Origin: Rapana venosa
Lineage: Eukaryota; Mollusca; Gastropoda; Neogastropoda; Muricidae
DNA length: 64,000 nt
Direction: 5' to 3'
NCBI GenBank assembly: GCA_028751875.1
Contig: CM054167.1
Location: 21,105,785-21,169,784 of the forward strand
The position numbers were made by a program, and so were the translations under genes. The notes under the pieces are model-generated. The model had not been told where the DNA came from. It did not search any database and saw only the letters and a program-made list of their open reading frames with translations. Below are positions 1 to 11,509 of the stretch, piece after piece. Each line of letters begins with the position of its first letter. Position 1 is the stretch's first letter.

Positions 1-92
1 CCAGGGGAAAATATCCCCTTGAACGGGAATCGAACCCGGGTCGTCAGATAGCGAGTGCAATGTTCTGACCACAAGGTTTTCCCGTCCCCCAT
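1..92 (-). mobile_element. SINE-A fragment (tRNA-derived head)
   Basis: The reverse complement contains a tRNA-like B box (GGTTCGATTCC) and an A-box-like stretch. The element is cut by the left window edge or truncated after the head. Confidence 0.75.
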
Positions 93-99
93 TGGCACA

Positions 100-100
100 G

Positions 101-138
<38 letters not shown>

Positions 139-157
139 TGTGTAGGCTTATATATAG

Positions 158-202
<45 letters not shown>

Positions 203-242
203 AGAGAGAGAGACAGAGAGAGAAATGTAGACATATATTAGC

Positions 243-274
<32 letters not shown>

Positions 275-289
275 AGGCTTATATATAGG

Positions 290-329
<40 letters not shown>

Positions 330-346
330 TAGGCTTATATATAGGC

Positions 347-400
<54 letters not shown>

Positions 401-412
401 TATAGGCTTATA
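100..412. repeat. Compound (GA)n array with an interspersed 18-bp motif
   Basis: Long GA runs are punctuated by recurring TGTAGGCTTATATATAGG-like motifs (near 140, 270, 328 and 400) and a diverged one near 226. Confidence 0.9.
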
Positions 413-424
413 TTTATTTATTTA

Positions 425-540
425 TTTATTTATTCTTTTATATCGAGGATAATGGAACAAGCACTCATGTGCTCTTTTACTATAGTCCCCGTGTGTATGC
501 AGTTTTGTAAATTTTGTCATCTGTTTCCATTTGTTTATAT
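425..540 (-). mobile_element. SINE-A 3' fragment
   Basis: On the plus strand it reads ttcttttatatcgaggataa and then cccgtgtgtatgcagttttg, the reversed tail of SINE-A. Confidence 0.7.
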
Positions 541-544
541 ATAG

Positions 545-566
545 GCAGAGAGAGAGAGGGGGGGGG

Positions 567-612
<46 letters not shown>

Positions 613-790
613 TGTATATATGTGTGTGCGTGTGTGTGTGTCTGTCTGTCTGTCTGCTTGTCTATCTGCCTATCTGTGTGTGTGTGGGTCTGTCTGTGTG
701 TCTGTGTGTCCACATATGTGAACAACAAGCTTCAATCTAAGCTGCACGATAAATGGCCGTGGACAGGGGGGGGGGGGGGGGGGGGGGGTT
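545..790. repeat. GA, GT, CTGT microsatellites and a poly-G run
   Basis: (GA)n at 545-610 with a G run inside, GT/CTGT repeats at 612-712, and poly-G at 766-788. Confidence 0.9.
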
Positions 791-1055
791 AGGGAGGAAG
801 GACACCTACAGAGCTTCGAAAGCAACAGCGAAACACGAGATGCTGACGACAACAGAAGTAATATGAAGCTCAGACTTTGCGTTGTCCTCGACTGTTGGAA
901 ATGGAAGAAAGCAGATGTCTGGCGAAAATGAACAATCGTGTATACGTACGCACCTGACACCTGCACCCCCAGGCGTTTGCCCGCGACCTCCTCACGTACT
1001 AAGCTCAAAAATATACAGGCGTAGCGAGGCCTCCTTGTAGGCATGCACGTAGACT
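791..1055. other. Short unique stretch, no gene seen
   Basis: Mixed-composition sequence with no recognisable protein or RNA similarity. Confidence 0.4.
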
Positions 1056-1198
1056 GATTGGAGGTGGTGGTGGTGGTGGTTGTGGTGGTGGTTGGGGGGA
1101 TAGGGGGTGGGGGGGGGTTGGGGAAGAGGGGGGTAGTGGTGGTGGTTGAGGACACAGAGATAACTTGAGAGAGAGGCAGGAGAGACAAGGGTAGAGAG

Positions 1199-1297
<99 letters not shown>

Positions 1298-1570
1298 AAT
1301 TCTAATATACGTCAGCAACAAAATCAAGAAAATAACAGCAAGACATAAAAAGGCTAACTTCAGAGAAAGAGAGAGATGACAATTCTAATATATGTCAGCA
1401 ACAAAATCAAGAAAAATAACAGCAAGACATAAAAAGGCTAACTTCAGAGAAAGAGAGAGATGGGGGGGTGGGGGGGGGGGGGGGGGTAGAAGGAGAGAGA
1501 GAAGAGAGAGAGAAGCAGTCAGACAGACAGAGACAGAGACATAGGAAAAGACAGAGAGACAGAGAGAGAT
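1056..1570. repeat. GGT-rich, (GA)n and an 84-bp tandem duplication
   Basis: GGT-rich at 1058-1147 and (GA)n at 1201-1293. A duplicated unit beginning GACAATTCTAATATA spans 1294-1377 and 1378-1461. Poly-G follows at about 1463-1486, then GA/CAGA repeats. Confidence 0.85.
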
Positions 1571-1723
1571 AAAGATAACGAAATTTTATTTACTGGGGGC
1601 AATATATTTATTAAGCACAATGACTTTTTCATCCAGCTCTATCTAAAAAAGAAGTAAACAAATAAACTATTTAAAAATGATAGAGACACAGAGACAGATA
1701 GGTTGCTTTTTTTAATATTTTTT

Positions 1724-1771
1724 TTTAATAAGATATAGCACTATATAAATTCCATTTATTATTATCATTAT
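1724..1771 (+). mobile_element. Terminal fragment of the same LINE tail
   Basis: AAGATATAGCACTATATAAA followed by TTCCATTTATTATTATCATT matches the last bases of the CR1/L2-type element. It directly abuts a SINE-B copy. Confidence 0.55.
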
Positions 1772-2068
1772 GGGAACGGGATAGCTCAGTGGTCAGAGCG
1801 CTCGCTTTCCCCCAGCCAAGGTTAAGCAGCATCGAGCGTGGTTACCACTTGGATGGGTGACCGTTAGCACGTTTTGGCTTCAGTACAGTTTCCCCAGTTC
1901 ACCCAGCTGTAAATGGGTACCTGCCCTCTTTACGGTCAGGGAAGGTAAAGCAGCCAGGGAGAGGAGATGGGCGACGCCCTCAATATGCTGGCCCCTTGAG
2001 AAGCTGAAGTCTCTGATGCCTCACTCCCCTATGACCACATAGGTTATGGGACACCTTTACCTTTACCT
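1772..2068 (+). mobile_element. SINE-B copy (tRNA-like plus 5S-rRNA-like head)
   Basis: The head has GGATAGCTCAGTGGTCAGAG (tRNA A-box half) followed by GTTAAGCAGCATCGAGCGTG and CACTTGGATGGGTGACC, which resemble the internal promoter of 5S rRNA. The body runs to a GACACCTTTACCTTTACC tail. Confidence 0.85.
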
Positions 2069-2339
2069 TATAATCATTATAATTATTATCATTTTCGTGG
2101 CAAGAATACATCAACCTTTTCAAGAAATGCACTCATGTGACAACAAAGGCAGAGAACCTGATGCACTAGGGCCACACACCATCTTTAATTTGTGCCCCCT
2201 TTTTCTTCTGATTTCCTATAATTATTACTCTTGCATTCATACCGAACCTACTAAGGCATCCACAGAAATATAAACCACTTTTTGAAAAAAGATTAGCCTC
2301 TGAGTCAAAATTCGTGTGATTTTTCACAAATTTGGTAAG

Positions 2340-2348
2340 TTTGATTGT

Positions 2349-2382
<34 letters not shown>

Positions 2383-2458
2383 CATCATCATCATCATCAT
2401 CATCATCATCACCACCATCATCATCATCATTATCATCATCATCATTATTATTATTCAG
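2340..2458. repeat. (CAT)n microsatellite
   Basis: Almost continuous ATC/CAT triplets; open frames across it are poly-Ser and poly-His artefacts. Confidence 0.95.
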
Positions 2459-2645
2459 CAAACACTGTACCCTCTCAGTCCTTTGTCTCTGCTGGCTTCC
2501 TAACTACAATATGCATGCCCGGGGTCAACACTGTAGAAACACGAGTAATCCTCATTTGATGATTATTTCCATTGTGACTACCTGGTATTGCTCTATGTCC
2601 TCAATTCCTCAAAACAAGTACACAGTGCACTTTTTGTTTTTGTTT

Positions 2646-2790
2646 GGGGGGGGGGGGGGGGGGGGGGGCGGTGGGAACAGATGACAATTTACAAAACCGC
2701 ATACACACTGCAGGTAAAAAAGCACAGACGTGCTTATTCCATTATCCTCGATATAAAAGAATAAAATAAAAATAATAAATTAAGTAAATA
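2646..2790 (+). mobile_element. Poly-G run followed by a SINE-A 3' fragment
   Basis: A G run at 2,646-2,668 is followed by gggaacagatgacaatttac, and a cgatataaaagaataaaat tail. Confidence 0.7.
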
Positions 2791-3009
2791 AACACAAATG
2801 AAGCATTTTACTGCAGACTCCCTGAAGATCCTTTTTGGTGATGTTCCATCAGACCACATTTGTAACTCTCTGAGACAATCAGGCCTTTTTCTATTAATTT
2901 TGATATGAGGGAAGGTGTCAAAGTTGGTCACTTTAATCAAGGTTGCTTTTAGAGAATCTGGTTTGGGTTTTATCTCATCTTTATGTGTCTTATTTTTTTA
3001 TATCATATT

Positions 3010-3346
3010 TTATTCTTTTATATCGAGGATAATAGAAGAAGCACTTATGTGCTTTTTTACATCCAATCCCCGTGTGTATGCGGTTTTGTAAATTCTGTCA
3101 TCTGTTCCCACCGGCACACAATGGCCTACTCTTACGAAAAGCGGAACGGGATTTAACGTGTGCGCAAGATGTTCTGCGGGCGTTCGCACACGGGGCCTCG
3201 GTTTCTAGTCTCACCCGAAGGACTTTTGGGGAGAGTGGAGTCTGCGCTGATGTTAACTCCAGGGGAAAATATCCCTTTGAACGGGAATCGAACCCGGGTC
3301 GTCAGATTGCGAGCGCAATGTTCTGACTACTAGGTTATCCCGTCTC
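3010..3346 (-). mobile_element. SINE-A, near full length
   Basis: In reverse orientation: tRNA-like head at the right (B box GGTTCGATTCC) and the ATATAAAAGAATAAAA tail at the left. One of the most complete copies in the window. Confidence 0.85.
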
Positions 3347-3537
3347 ATGTATGTAGTTCTCCCACTATGTGGTGACCATCCTGGGTTGACCTTTATGGAT
3401 GGCCAGGATGTTGAAACGAGGAATGACAGCAGGGTTGGTTTTAAATCCTGTTTTAATCTGTGTGTACTTGCACAGTTTTCATCTGAGATTTAGAAATGCC
3501 ATGAGTCGACAGCCCGCATATGGCCTCTGTGGTTGGT

Positions 3538-3556
3538 GGGGTTATAAACCGAGGCC

Positions 3557-3629
<73 letters not shown>

Positions 3630-3806
3630 CGCACGTAGAACATCTTGGGCACACATTAAATCCTGTTACGCTTTTCGAAAGAGTAGGCCATTGTGTGCCG
3701 TGGGAACAGATGACAACATTTACAAAAACTGCATACACACGGGACCGGCTTTTAAAAAGCTCATGAGTGCTTATTCCATTATCCTCAGTATAAAAGAATA
3801 AATAAG
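3538..3806 (+). mobile_element. SINE-A 3' two-thirds with an expanded internal GT microsatellite
   Basis: The element starts at ataaaccgaggccccgtgtg; a (GT)n of about 65 bp replaces its short gtgtgcg; it then resumes at aacgcacgtagaacatcttg and ends in the usual tail. Confidence 0.8.
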
Positions 3807-4080
3807 ATTGGAATAGATTGGATCAGGACTTATTGCAGATGATGTCTGTGTTCATTGATAGAGAAAACAGGAGAAGAAAAACACGGTAGAAGAAGGCGTG
3901 TTATGCTGGCCAACGTTAGAAAAGGAATACTTCTTACCTATAGCCAGCCTACTCAACACGAGCACAATCATGGAAACCCAAGAAGAAGCCTTGCATCCCC
4001 TACACACCTTCTAATTACGGTCTTGTATGTTAGTCTTTAGTGATCACTATGACTCTCTGACTAGGAGGCTTGACTCGCAC

Positions 4081-4277
4081 AGTCCTTATGTGCTGCAGCC
4101 CTGGGGGCTAGTTGCCTTTGGAGAACATCTCCAACGCTGACTGTCCTTATGCCCACTTGGCCGAGAGAGTGGGGATGTACTGTGGGCAAGGCATCTCCAC
4201 TATAATCAAATTTCTGCCCAATTTCCGAAACAGCAGCTGCCTCCTCTGCTGTTTTGGAGGTCATCGTGGAACACGAC
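4081..4277 (+). repeat. Dispersed repeat E, copy 1
   Basis: Nearly the same roughly 195-bp sequence recurs inverted at 36.15-36.35 kb (shared core gagaacatctccaacgctga and gaggtcatcg). Its class is unknown and it has no tRNA-like head. Confidence 0.75.
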
Positions 4278-4387
4278 AGACAAACCCAATGACTAACCAC
4301 ACACAGCAAATGCCTTTTGCTCTCTGCTGTCTTGCTTAGCAGTCTTACAGACCAATTGTAATGACCTGACTTGTATGTGGATGTTTT

Positions 4388-4500
4388 AATAATAATATAT
4401 GGAGTTTATATAGCGCTGAATCTTGTAAAAAACAAAAACAAATCGAAGGGCTTGCACTCAATCATTTACAGGCATGCAATCCCGTCTGTAAAACAAAAAC
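4388..4500 (-). mobile_element. Short 3' tail copy of the CR1/L2-type element
   Basis: Matches the 3' end of the 51.7-55.7 kb element (tatagcgct, tcttgtaaaaaacaa, gggcttgcactcaat on the plus strand). It is a strongly 5'-truncated insertion. Confidence 0.6.
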
Positions 4501-4687
4501 AATATCAGAAAAACAAACGAAAAACGCATTTACCAATGTCCCCTGATGCACTGCTAAATGGCTTGTAAAGTTTTCACAACAATAAACTTAGTTCACCCTT
4601 CATTGTCCCCTCTATGCACCCCCCCTCCCCTTAAAAAAAAAGAGTAATCTTAGTTGACTTAAAAGCTCTCCATAATAAACTAGTGTT

Positions 4688-4690
<3 letters not shown>

Positions 4691-4738
<48 letters not shown>
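4691..4738. repeat. (CT)n microsatellite
   Basis: An uninterrupted CT dinucleotide run. Confidence 0.95.
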
Positions 4739-4739
<1 letters not shown>

Positions 4740-4784
4740 ATTGTAGTCCTTGTTCGTGGCAAGGGCCAGATATTATATATGATA

Positions 4785-4975
4785 TAACGAGTGCGCAAGA
4801 TGTTCTGCGTGTGCTCACACACGGGACCTTGTTTATAGTCTCATCCGAAGGACTTTTGGGGAGAGTGGAGTCGGCACTGATGTTAACTCCAGAGGAAAAA
4901 TCCTCTTGAACGAGAATCGAACCGGGGTCAGCAGATCACGAGCGCATCACGCTAACCACCAGGCTATTCCGTCCC
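4785..4975 (-). mobile_element. SINE-A 5' portion
   Basis: In reverse orientation with a diverged head (gaacgagaatcgaaccgggg); it lacks the 3' tail. Confidence 0.75.
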
Positions 4976-4983
4976 CCCCGAGA

Positions 4984-5017
<34 letters not shown>

Positions 5018-5090
5018 CAGACAGGAGAGAGACAGAGAGAGAGCAGACAGACAGAGACAGACAGACGAACAGACAGAGACAGACAGAAGA
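4976..5090. repeat. GA/CAGA microsatellite
   Basis: GA and CAGA tandem units abutting the SINE-A copy. Confidence 0.9.
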
Positions 5091-5830
5091 ACTAGGACTT
5101 GGCAAAAAACCAAACAAAAAAACAAACAACGGCTTCCGCGCTAGGCTACCAGAATAGCAGACCTAACGATTGACCACAAACTGACCCCTATGTCCAGCGT
5201 GTGGACACCACTACCCAGAAGCTTTTTAAAAAAAAAAAGAGTTCCAACATCAAGGGTCAGCGGGCTAAAAATAGCCTGCAGTCACGCGGCTTTGAGCGTG
5301 AGAGTGACAGGTGTAAACCCCGCTCAGTGGGTCTGTGTGGTGTCCTTAAGTCCTTCTTGTCGTTACGTGGACAGGTTCGCAAGAGGTAAGATCTATACTG
5401 GCCCTACCGCCAGGTCTGGAAGTTTTGTGCGGAATGCTGAACGTGGTGTCTTTAAACGGTTTTCTTCTCGCTTACTGGACCAAAATGTTCAACTGACCAT
5501 AAAGTAACTGGACATTATTTTTAAAACTGCTTAGCACATCACTTTCTATCCACCAGCACTTATGAAAACATAATCCAAGATAATGGCGATGAAAAGAAAC
5601 GATTTCTTTTTTTTTTTAAATCGGGTCACATTCAATGGATTTCCCCAGTCACTTTAGACAGTATTCATTTTACGTTCCCAGTTTCCGCTAAGGTTAGTTT
5701 TGTTTGTTTTGTTTTTGTTTTGTTTATTTGTTTGATATTGAATTGATATCTTGTTGTTGCCGTTATTTTGGGTCCTGTTTTCATACAGCGATGTGCTATG
5801 CAGTTTGACCATATTACATGGCATATATTG
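5091..5830. other. Unassigned sequence
   Basis: Unique-looking DNA without a convincing exon; the short open frames show no recognisable family. Confidence 0.4.
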
Positions 5831-6062
5831 AGGACGGGATAGCTCAGTGGTCAGAGCACTCGCTTTCCCCAGCTAAGGTTAAGCAGCATCGAGCGTGGTT
5901 ACCACTTGGATGGATGACCGTTTTCGCGCCTTGGCTTCAGTACAGTTCCACCAGTTCACCCAGCTGTAAATGGGCACCTGCCCTCTTTAGGGTCAGGGAA
6001 GGTAAAGCAGCGAAAGAGAGAGGAGATGGGCGCGCCTTCACATGCTTGCCCTAGAGAAGCTA
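5831..6062 (+). mobile_element. SINE-B copy, 3'-shortened
   Basis: Same head and body as the 1.8-kb copy, ending after GCCCTAGAGAAGC without the CTTTACC tail. Confidence 0.85.
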
Positions 6063-6660
6063 GTTTGTTTTGTTCCCAGTACCACTAGAGTTATAGGCTT
6101 TTACTTTAGTTTTTTTATTATGGTTGGATATTGCATACTTGTTTCCCATTGTTGAAGTTCGTGTCAGTCGTCGTGTGCCTCAGCGCTAGGCTTTGGGATT
6201 AGGGACTGGAATTTAGAATAAAATTCTGAGTTTGACTTTTAAAAGTAAGGCAGGGGGGGTCGGGTAGGACTGGATGGTGCATGGAGGTAGATCGAGTAGT
6301 CAGTTAGACCAGGAAGAGAGTACGAATTTGACAATTGACAAAATTATGCTATTTAAGGCAATCAAGCGTTGCCGCCGACGCGGTAACAAACGATATCGAA
6401 GCGCGACCGATTACAATGACAGGAAACCAGGCAGTAGTGGTATGTACATCAAGATTCGATACATATTGTCCGTTCTCTGTTTTCAGTGACAGCCTTTCCT
6501 TTTCAGTCTGCAGCTAGCGAAGTCAGCCTGTAAAACCGGTATGTCCACGTTGGAATGTAATCTGCTCAGCACGACCCACTGTCTTGAAATTCTGTTTGTG
6601 TTAGGACGCTGCTGTGCTTTCGAAGTCTGGCAAGCTGGCACGTTCTTTGGCAACAGTTAG
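6063..6660. other. Unassigned sequence with a possible donor
   Basis: A moderately GC-rich piece (about 6,350-6,440) ends in a donor-like AGTAGTG|GTATGT at 6,439. No product is recognised, so no exon is called. Confidence 0.3.
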
Positions 6661-6763
6661 AGAGAGAGAAGAAGAGAGAGGAGAGAGAGAGGAGAGAGAG
6701 AGAGAAGAAAGTAAAGACAGAAATAAAGGGAGTTATAGAAAAAAAAAGGAAAATGTCTAGCTC

Positions 6764-6850
6764 AGAAATTCCAGAAGGTGAGGATGTTATCTATACTGGA
6801 AGGGCTACCTGGCATTCCCACAGGGAGCTTTTCAGTTGAACCATGTTTCC
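6764..6850 (-). repeat. Dispersed repeat F, fragment
   Basis: Shares aattccagaaggtg...ggatgttatctatactgg and a following ctacctggcattcccacagg with 44,884-44,950. Confidence 0.6.
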
Positions 6851-7512
6851 AGTTACTTTTGGGGCCAAGCTCGCGCAGTCGAACAGCAACTTGAGCCAGT
6901 TAGGGACAATATATGCACTTACGGACGCCACCTGTCCTTTGTTCATGCCCACGCACTGGTGTGTGTGGTTGTCAGCGTAACAAGAGACTGACTGACCACT
7001 GACCGCTGAGGCTTACGAATCAAAGGTCAGTGTCCACACTCAGGCTTTGATACGGGGTGGACAGCCTTTCTTCCTGCAAGCTGCTAGTGGTCTGTAACTA
7101 GACTAAATGACCGATAGGCCTGCACCAATCTTCTGTTCAATTCAGTTCAGTTCAATTCAATCACTTTATATTTATCTCACAAACAGATAAATTCGTGTGG
7201 GTTAACAGCCATACATTAAAAAAAAATGAATAAGAAGAATATACAGACAGTTCACTCATCCCCTATCAAGAAATAATACCTATACCATACCAATACAGCA
7301 CTTTGTCATCTCAGTAAAAAGAAGAATTCAAGCGGTCACAAGCCATATCTATATAAAAATGATAAACAAACATTTATCACAGAAGGTAATAAAATTTAGT
7401 CTTAAAAATCACACACACGCGCGCACGCACACACACACACACATGCGCTCTCACGATTATAATATGCCATACAATAAGAGCACTAGCAGTTGAGAAGATG
7501 TGCTATATTAAT
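6851..7512. other. Unassigned sequence with a CA microsatellite
   Basis: Contains ttcagttcagttcaattcaa at 7,143, typical of a dispersed-repeat edge, and (CA)n at 7,412-7,443. No gene seen. Confidence 0.4.
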
Positions 7513-7806
7513 TAAAGGGTAAAGGGTGTCCCATAACCTATAAGGTCGTAGGGGAGCGAGGCGTCAGAAACCTCACTTCTCTAGGGGCCAGCATATTGAG
7601 GGCGGCGCCCATCTCCTCTCCCTCGCTGCTTTACCTTCCCTGACCCTAAAGAGGGCAGGTGGGTTTTTACAGCTGGGTGAACTGGGGGAACTGTACTGAA
7701 GCCAAGGAGCGCAAAGGGCCACTCATCCAACTGGTAACCACCCTCGACGCTGCTTAACTTGGCTGGGGGAAAGCCAGTGCTCTGACCACTGAGCTATACC
7801 GTCCTG
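7513..7806 (-). mobile_element. SINE-B copy, reverse orientation
   Basis: The plus strand starts with aaagggtaaagggtgtcccat (the reversed tail) and ends with the reversed head (ccactgagctataccgtcc). The 5S-like segment is present but diverged. Confidence 0.85.
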
Positions 7807-7964
7807 TATTATATTACAGCTTTACAAAAAAAAGTAAACATACATTTAAAAACAAAGTAAACAAAAACAAAAACGAAACAAAAGCAAACCTTGTCTCTGT
7901 GGCGTGTGGAAGCTGCTCGCTTGCTTGTTTAGACATGAACTTAGAACCAGAATCAGAATTAGAG

Positions 7965-8235
7965 TCAGAATCATAAAACTGTTATTACCATTAAAGCAGA
8001 ACGAGACTTCTTTTTGACACCAAACATAGCGTATTCAACATTTCCTGAAAGATGCAGATTCTTGGATTGAAGTTATTTATGTATACTCTCGCATAATCAG
8101 AATCAGAAAAATTTATTGCCATTAAGTCAGAGCAAGACTTCTTTTTTGACACAAAACATAGGCCTGTTCAACATTAATTTTCCTAAAAAGATGTAGATTC
8201 TTAGATTTAAGTAATTTTGTCTATGCTCTAGTTCT
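7965..8235. repeat. Two tandem copies of a roughly 130-bp segment
   Basis: ttattaccattaaagcagaa... (from 7,982) and ttattgccattaagtcagag... (from 8,113) share the same order of motifs, including agcaagacttc, caacatt and gatgcagattctt. Confidence 0.75.
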
Positions 8236-8336
8236 GGAAAAAGAAACATGAACATCATTAATTTATTTGATTATGTCTAACAGATAGTCCTCTGCTGTTG
8301 AAAAACTTACATTCTCGTTGTTTTTGCATTCAAAGG

Positions 8337-8340
<4 letters not shown>

Positions 8341-8374
<34 letters not shown>

Positions 8375-8436
8375 CGCAAGCTTGATTCCCACCAGCCAGG
8401 AAAAAACCCCAAACAAGACGAGGATGACACAGAATT

Positions 8437-8505
<69 letters not shown>

Positions 8506-8510
8506 ATGAG
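8341..8510. repeat. GT and GA microsatellites
   Basis: (GT)n at 8,341-8,372 and (GA)n at 8,440-8,505. Confidence 0.9.
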
Positions 8511-8519
8511 TTAGTGAAC

Positions 8520-9005
8520 GGATTCATTTTGTTGTTTTGTTTTCTTTTGGGTTGAGGGTTTTTTGTTGTTGTTATGTGTGTTTCTGTTTGTTTTTGTTGT
8601 TGGGTTTTTGGGGGGTTTTTGGGGGTAGTTGTTGTGGGGGGGGATGAAACTACCACACACCCACCCACCCCCCCCCCAAAAAAAAATCCAAACAAACCCC
8701 AACAAAAAAAATGTTACCTGTTTGTTCCCCCCCCCTCAAAAACACACACACACACGCACGCACGCACACACATCCTGCTTTCATCCTCATACACAAATGA
8801 CAGACAACACCATCCAGCACCACTACACACACACACACACACACACACTCACACGCCACACACACACACACGCACGCACACACCACACACACACACATCT
8901 GTTTCACTCTACACAAAGACAGAATGTACAACAACGTCAACACAGCGTACCATCTGTTTATTCCTAGAAATGAGACATGCATCACACACACACATACTCA
9001 CACAC
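8520..9005. repeat. T/G-rich stretch and (CA)n arrays
   Basis: G/T-rich at 8,525-8,640, C/A-rich with poly-C at 8,650-8,740, and CA arrays at 8,742-8,770, 8,824-8,900 and 8,980-9,035. Confidence 0.85.
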
Positions 9006-9035
9006 CATACAACACACCATCAAACACACACACAA

Positions 9036-9725
9036 GACAGATTGACAAGCAGTCAACAGTACCATTTGGTTTTATTCCAGATGATGATCACAACACGAAT
9101 ACTCTACACGGCATAAAACACGCTCACAGAATGATCAGTCCAACGACCTCTGAACTATATCCATAACAAAACCACGAAAACAGTCAACAAGTAAAACTAT
9201 ATCCACAAACAATAAATAAACAATCTCCGAATCCACCACATCTACGCTGTGGAACAATAAATACTCGAAAGAAGAGCTGAACAGCAACCAAAAAAGAAAA
9301 AAATGTCTGTGCTACTTTGTGAGCCTAGCTAGCCACTCACTTGATCACAATTCTCACTTTTTTTTTATTTTAAAAAGAACAAGTTCATAAATAAGTCTTC
9401 TTTTTTTTTGTACACAAAACTATTTACAAAGACATTTTCAGGATCACCACTCTAACCAGCATGAACCAACAAGCTGATGAGTTCTAGAACATGCATGTCC
9501 GATCTGCCTGTAAACAGCAGCTTGCTAAATATATTGTAATGATGTAAACATCTCAGTATATCCAATTGATCAAACCCATCCCTTTAACTTTACCCCCACC
9601 CCTACCCCACCCCAAATCCTTTTCAATATCATCCTACTCTTTCATATCCCTGAATATCTACAACAAGCACTCTTCTTTCACCTACAATTTCTTAGCCAAA
9701 TCAACTTCTATCAAGACCTCCATAA
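9036..9725. other. A/T-rich unassigned sequence
   Basis: No gene or family recognised. Confidence 0.4.
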
Positions 9726-9729
9726 AGTA

Positions 9730-9792
9730 TCACCATCATCATCATTGTCATCATCACCATCATCATCATCATCGTCATCATCATCATCATGT
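9730..9792. repeat. (CAT)n microsatellite
   Basis: ATC triplets with occasional variants. Confidence 0.9.
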
Positions 9793-11285
9793 CCCTTGAC
9801 CAAGATGGTTGTCAGGGGAGTTATGAGGGAAAAACTAAATCAGAAAAAAAAAATCGTCGAACTGAAAGAGAACGCCTATAACACATTATTCTAAACTAAT
9901 CTGTATGCACCTCATGAATAAGCACAACTGCTCTGACCCATGTTTCTACGTCTTTGGTCTTCGATATGGCATCATTTCAGGCCATGCAACAAACCTGAAA
10001 TGGAGAAGCACTGTCTGCAATGATCCTCTTTCCTTACCCATCAACCTGTCTCTATGTCATGCAAGCTTGTGCTCAAGTCTACAGCAAGAAATAACAACCA
10101 CGACAGTTTCTTTTTTGTCATTCAGAAACTTCCAAATATGTTCATCACTTCTAGGTTCTCCATGAGTGGACAATATGTGACAGGCAATGATGTGTCAGTC
10201 TTTAATCTCATCAGTTCAAACAGATGATGATAAGACTGATTCAGTTATTCTGCCGCATTTTGAAAGTGTATAACATCCATTTTGTCATACATTTAGAATC
10301 CTGTTTCCTGAATTTAAAAGCAAAGAGGAATTATCTTATTTTTGTTTTCTAAAAAAAAACAACCCCACAAAAGTAAATTATAGACACAGAATACACAAGA
10401 AATAATTAAGTTTCCTGATTTATAAAGTAACAAGACCATTCTCTTGAAAAAGAAAAACACAAGAACAGTGTTTTCTGAATTTGAAACCAATTATGTTCTC
10501 AAGCAGAAACCAAACAAAATACATTTCCTGAATTTTTTTTTTTTTAGACAGAAAAAACAAACGTTTTCTGAAGTACAGACTTTAAAAAAATAAAACAAAA
10601 AACCCCTACTTTTGACATTAAAAAAAAATTCTAATGGTATCTCTTGCATAAAAAAAATTCCAATACAATATTTAAAAAGAATTGTCTCCTGATCTACAAA
10701 ACAAAAGAAACATTTCCTGAATAAGAAATGGAAAGAAACCTTCCTGAGTCAGTAAACTGAAAGGGATATTATACGTCTCATCGGATTCTGCCAACCCATT
10801 CAGTGGTGATATGTTCATCAACATCCTTTTCTTCCCCCGTGCATTCTGATTTGCTTCATCAATTTTGTTGCAGCAGCAACACATGATTGACATATTGCAA
10901 CTGAACATGACACAGTCATCCCTGCTTGCGATTAAACATTAACATGATCATAAAAATGTGCTTTACACAACAGGAGTTTGTCATGACCCTTTATTCTACC
11001 TAATGTTGATGATAATACAAAAAGTATAAACAATTCATCAAATGTATTAAGTAAATACAACAGAAAAAAACCCAGCAGATCTCTGTAATTAGCTTCACCG
11101 TTAATTAACGATCAATATGACCTGTAGACAAAGCCAAACCAGCCCAACAGTCTAAACACACACAATCTTCTGAAGGAGAAATTCTATATTTACATAAGCC
11201 TATTTTCTAACAGTATCTACATGACTAGAAAAGGTCACTGAATAGCAATTGAAAGACACAGTTTGATGCCCCTGTTGCCTCTTTG
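9793..11285. other. A-rich unassigned DNA with a scattered TTTCCTGAATTT motif
   Basis: Between 10,300 and 10,760 a TTCCTGAAT-type motif recurs about eight times at irregular spacing, each followed by an A-rich stretch. It looks like an old decayed tandem repeat. No gene seen. Confidence 0.5.
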
Positions 11286-11324
11286 TGTGTGTGTGTGTGA
11301 GTGTGTGTGTGTGTGTGTGTGTGT

Positions 11325-11497
11325 TTTATTTTATTCTTTCATTTTGAGGATAATGGAATAAGCACTCGTGTACTTTTTTCCATCCAGTCCCCGAGTGTAT
11401 GCAGTTTTTTAAATTTTATCATGTGTTCCCACCAGCACACAATGGCCTACTCTTCTGAAAAGTGGAACGGGTTTTAACGTGCGCGCAAGATGTTCTC
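11325..11497 (-). mobile_element. SINE-A 3' part, ending in a GT run
   Basis: The tail and middle of SINE-A are present. The copy is interrupted by (GT)n at the gtgcg position, as in the 3.5-kb copy. Confidence 0.7.
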
Positions 11498-11509
11498 TGT
11501 GTGTGTGTG

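Noticed and set aside
1815..1865. A 5S rRNA gene fragment
   Set aside because: Only the middle and 3' control region resembles 5S, and it recurs inside a dispersed SINE; no complete 5S gene is present.
4061..4339. A protein-coding exon conserved between 4.1 and 36.2 kb
   Set aside because: The two copies are a dispersed repeat; open frames exist on both strands and no family is recognised.
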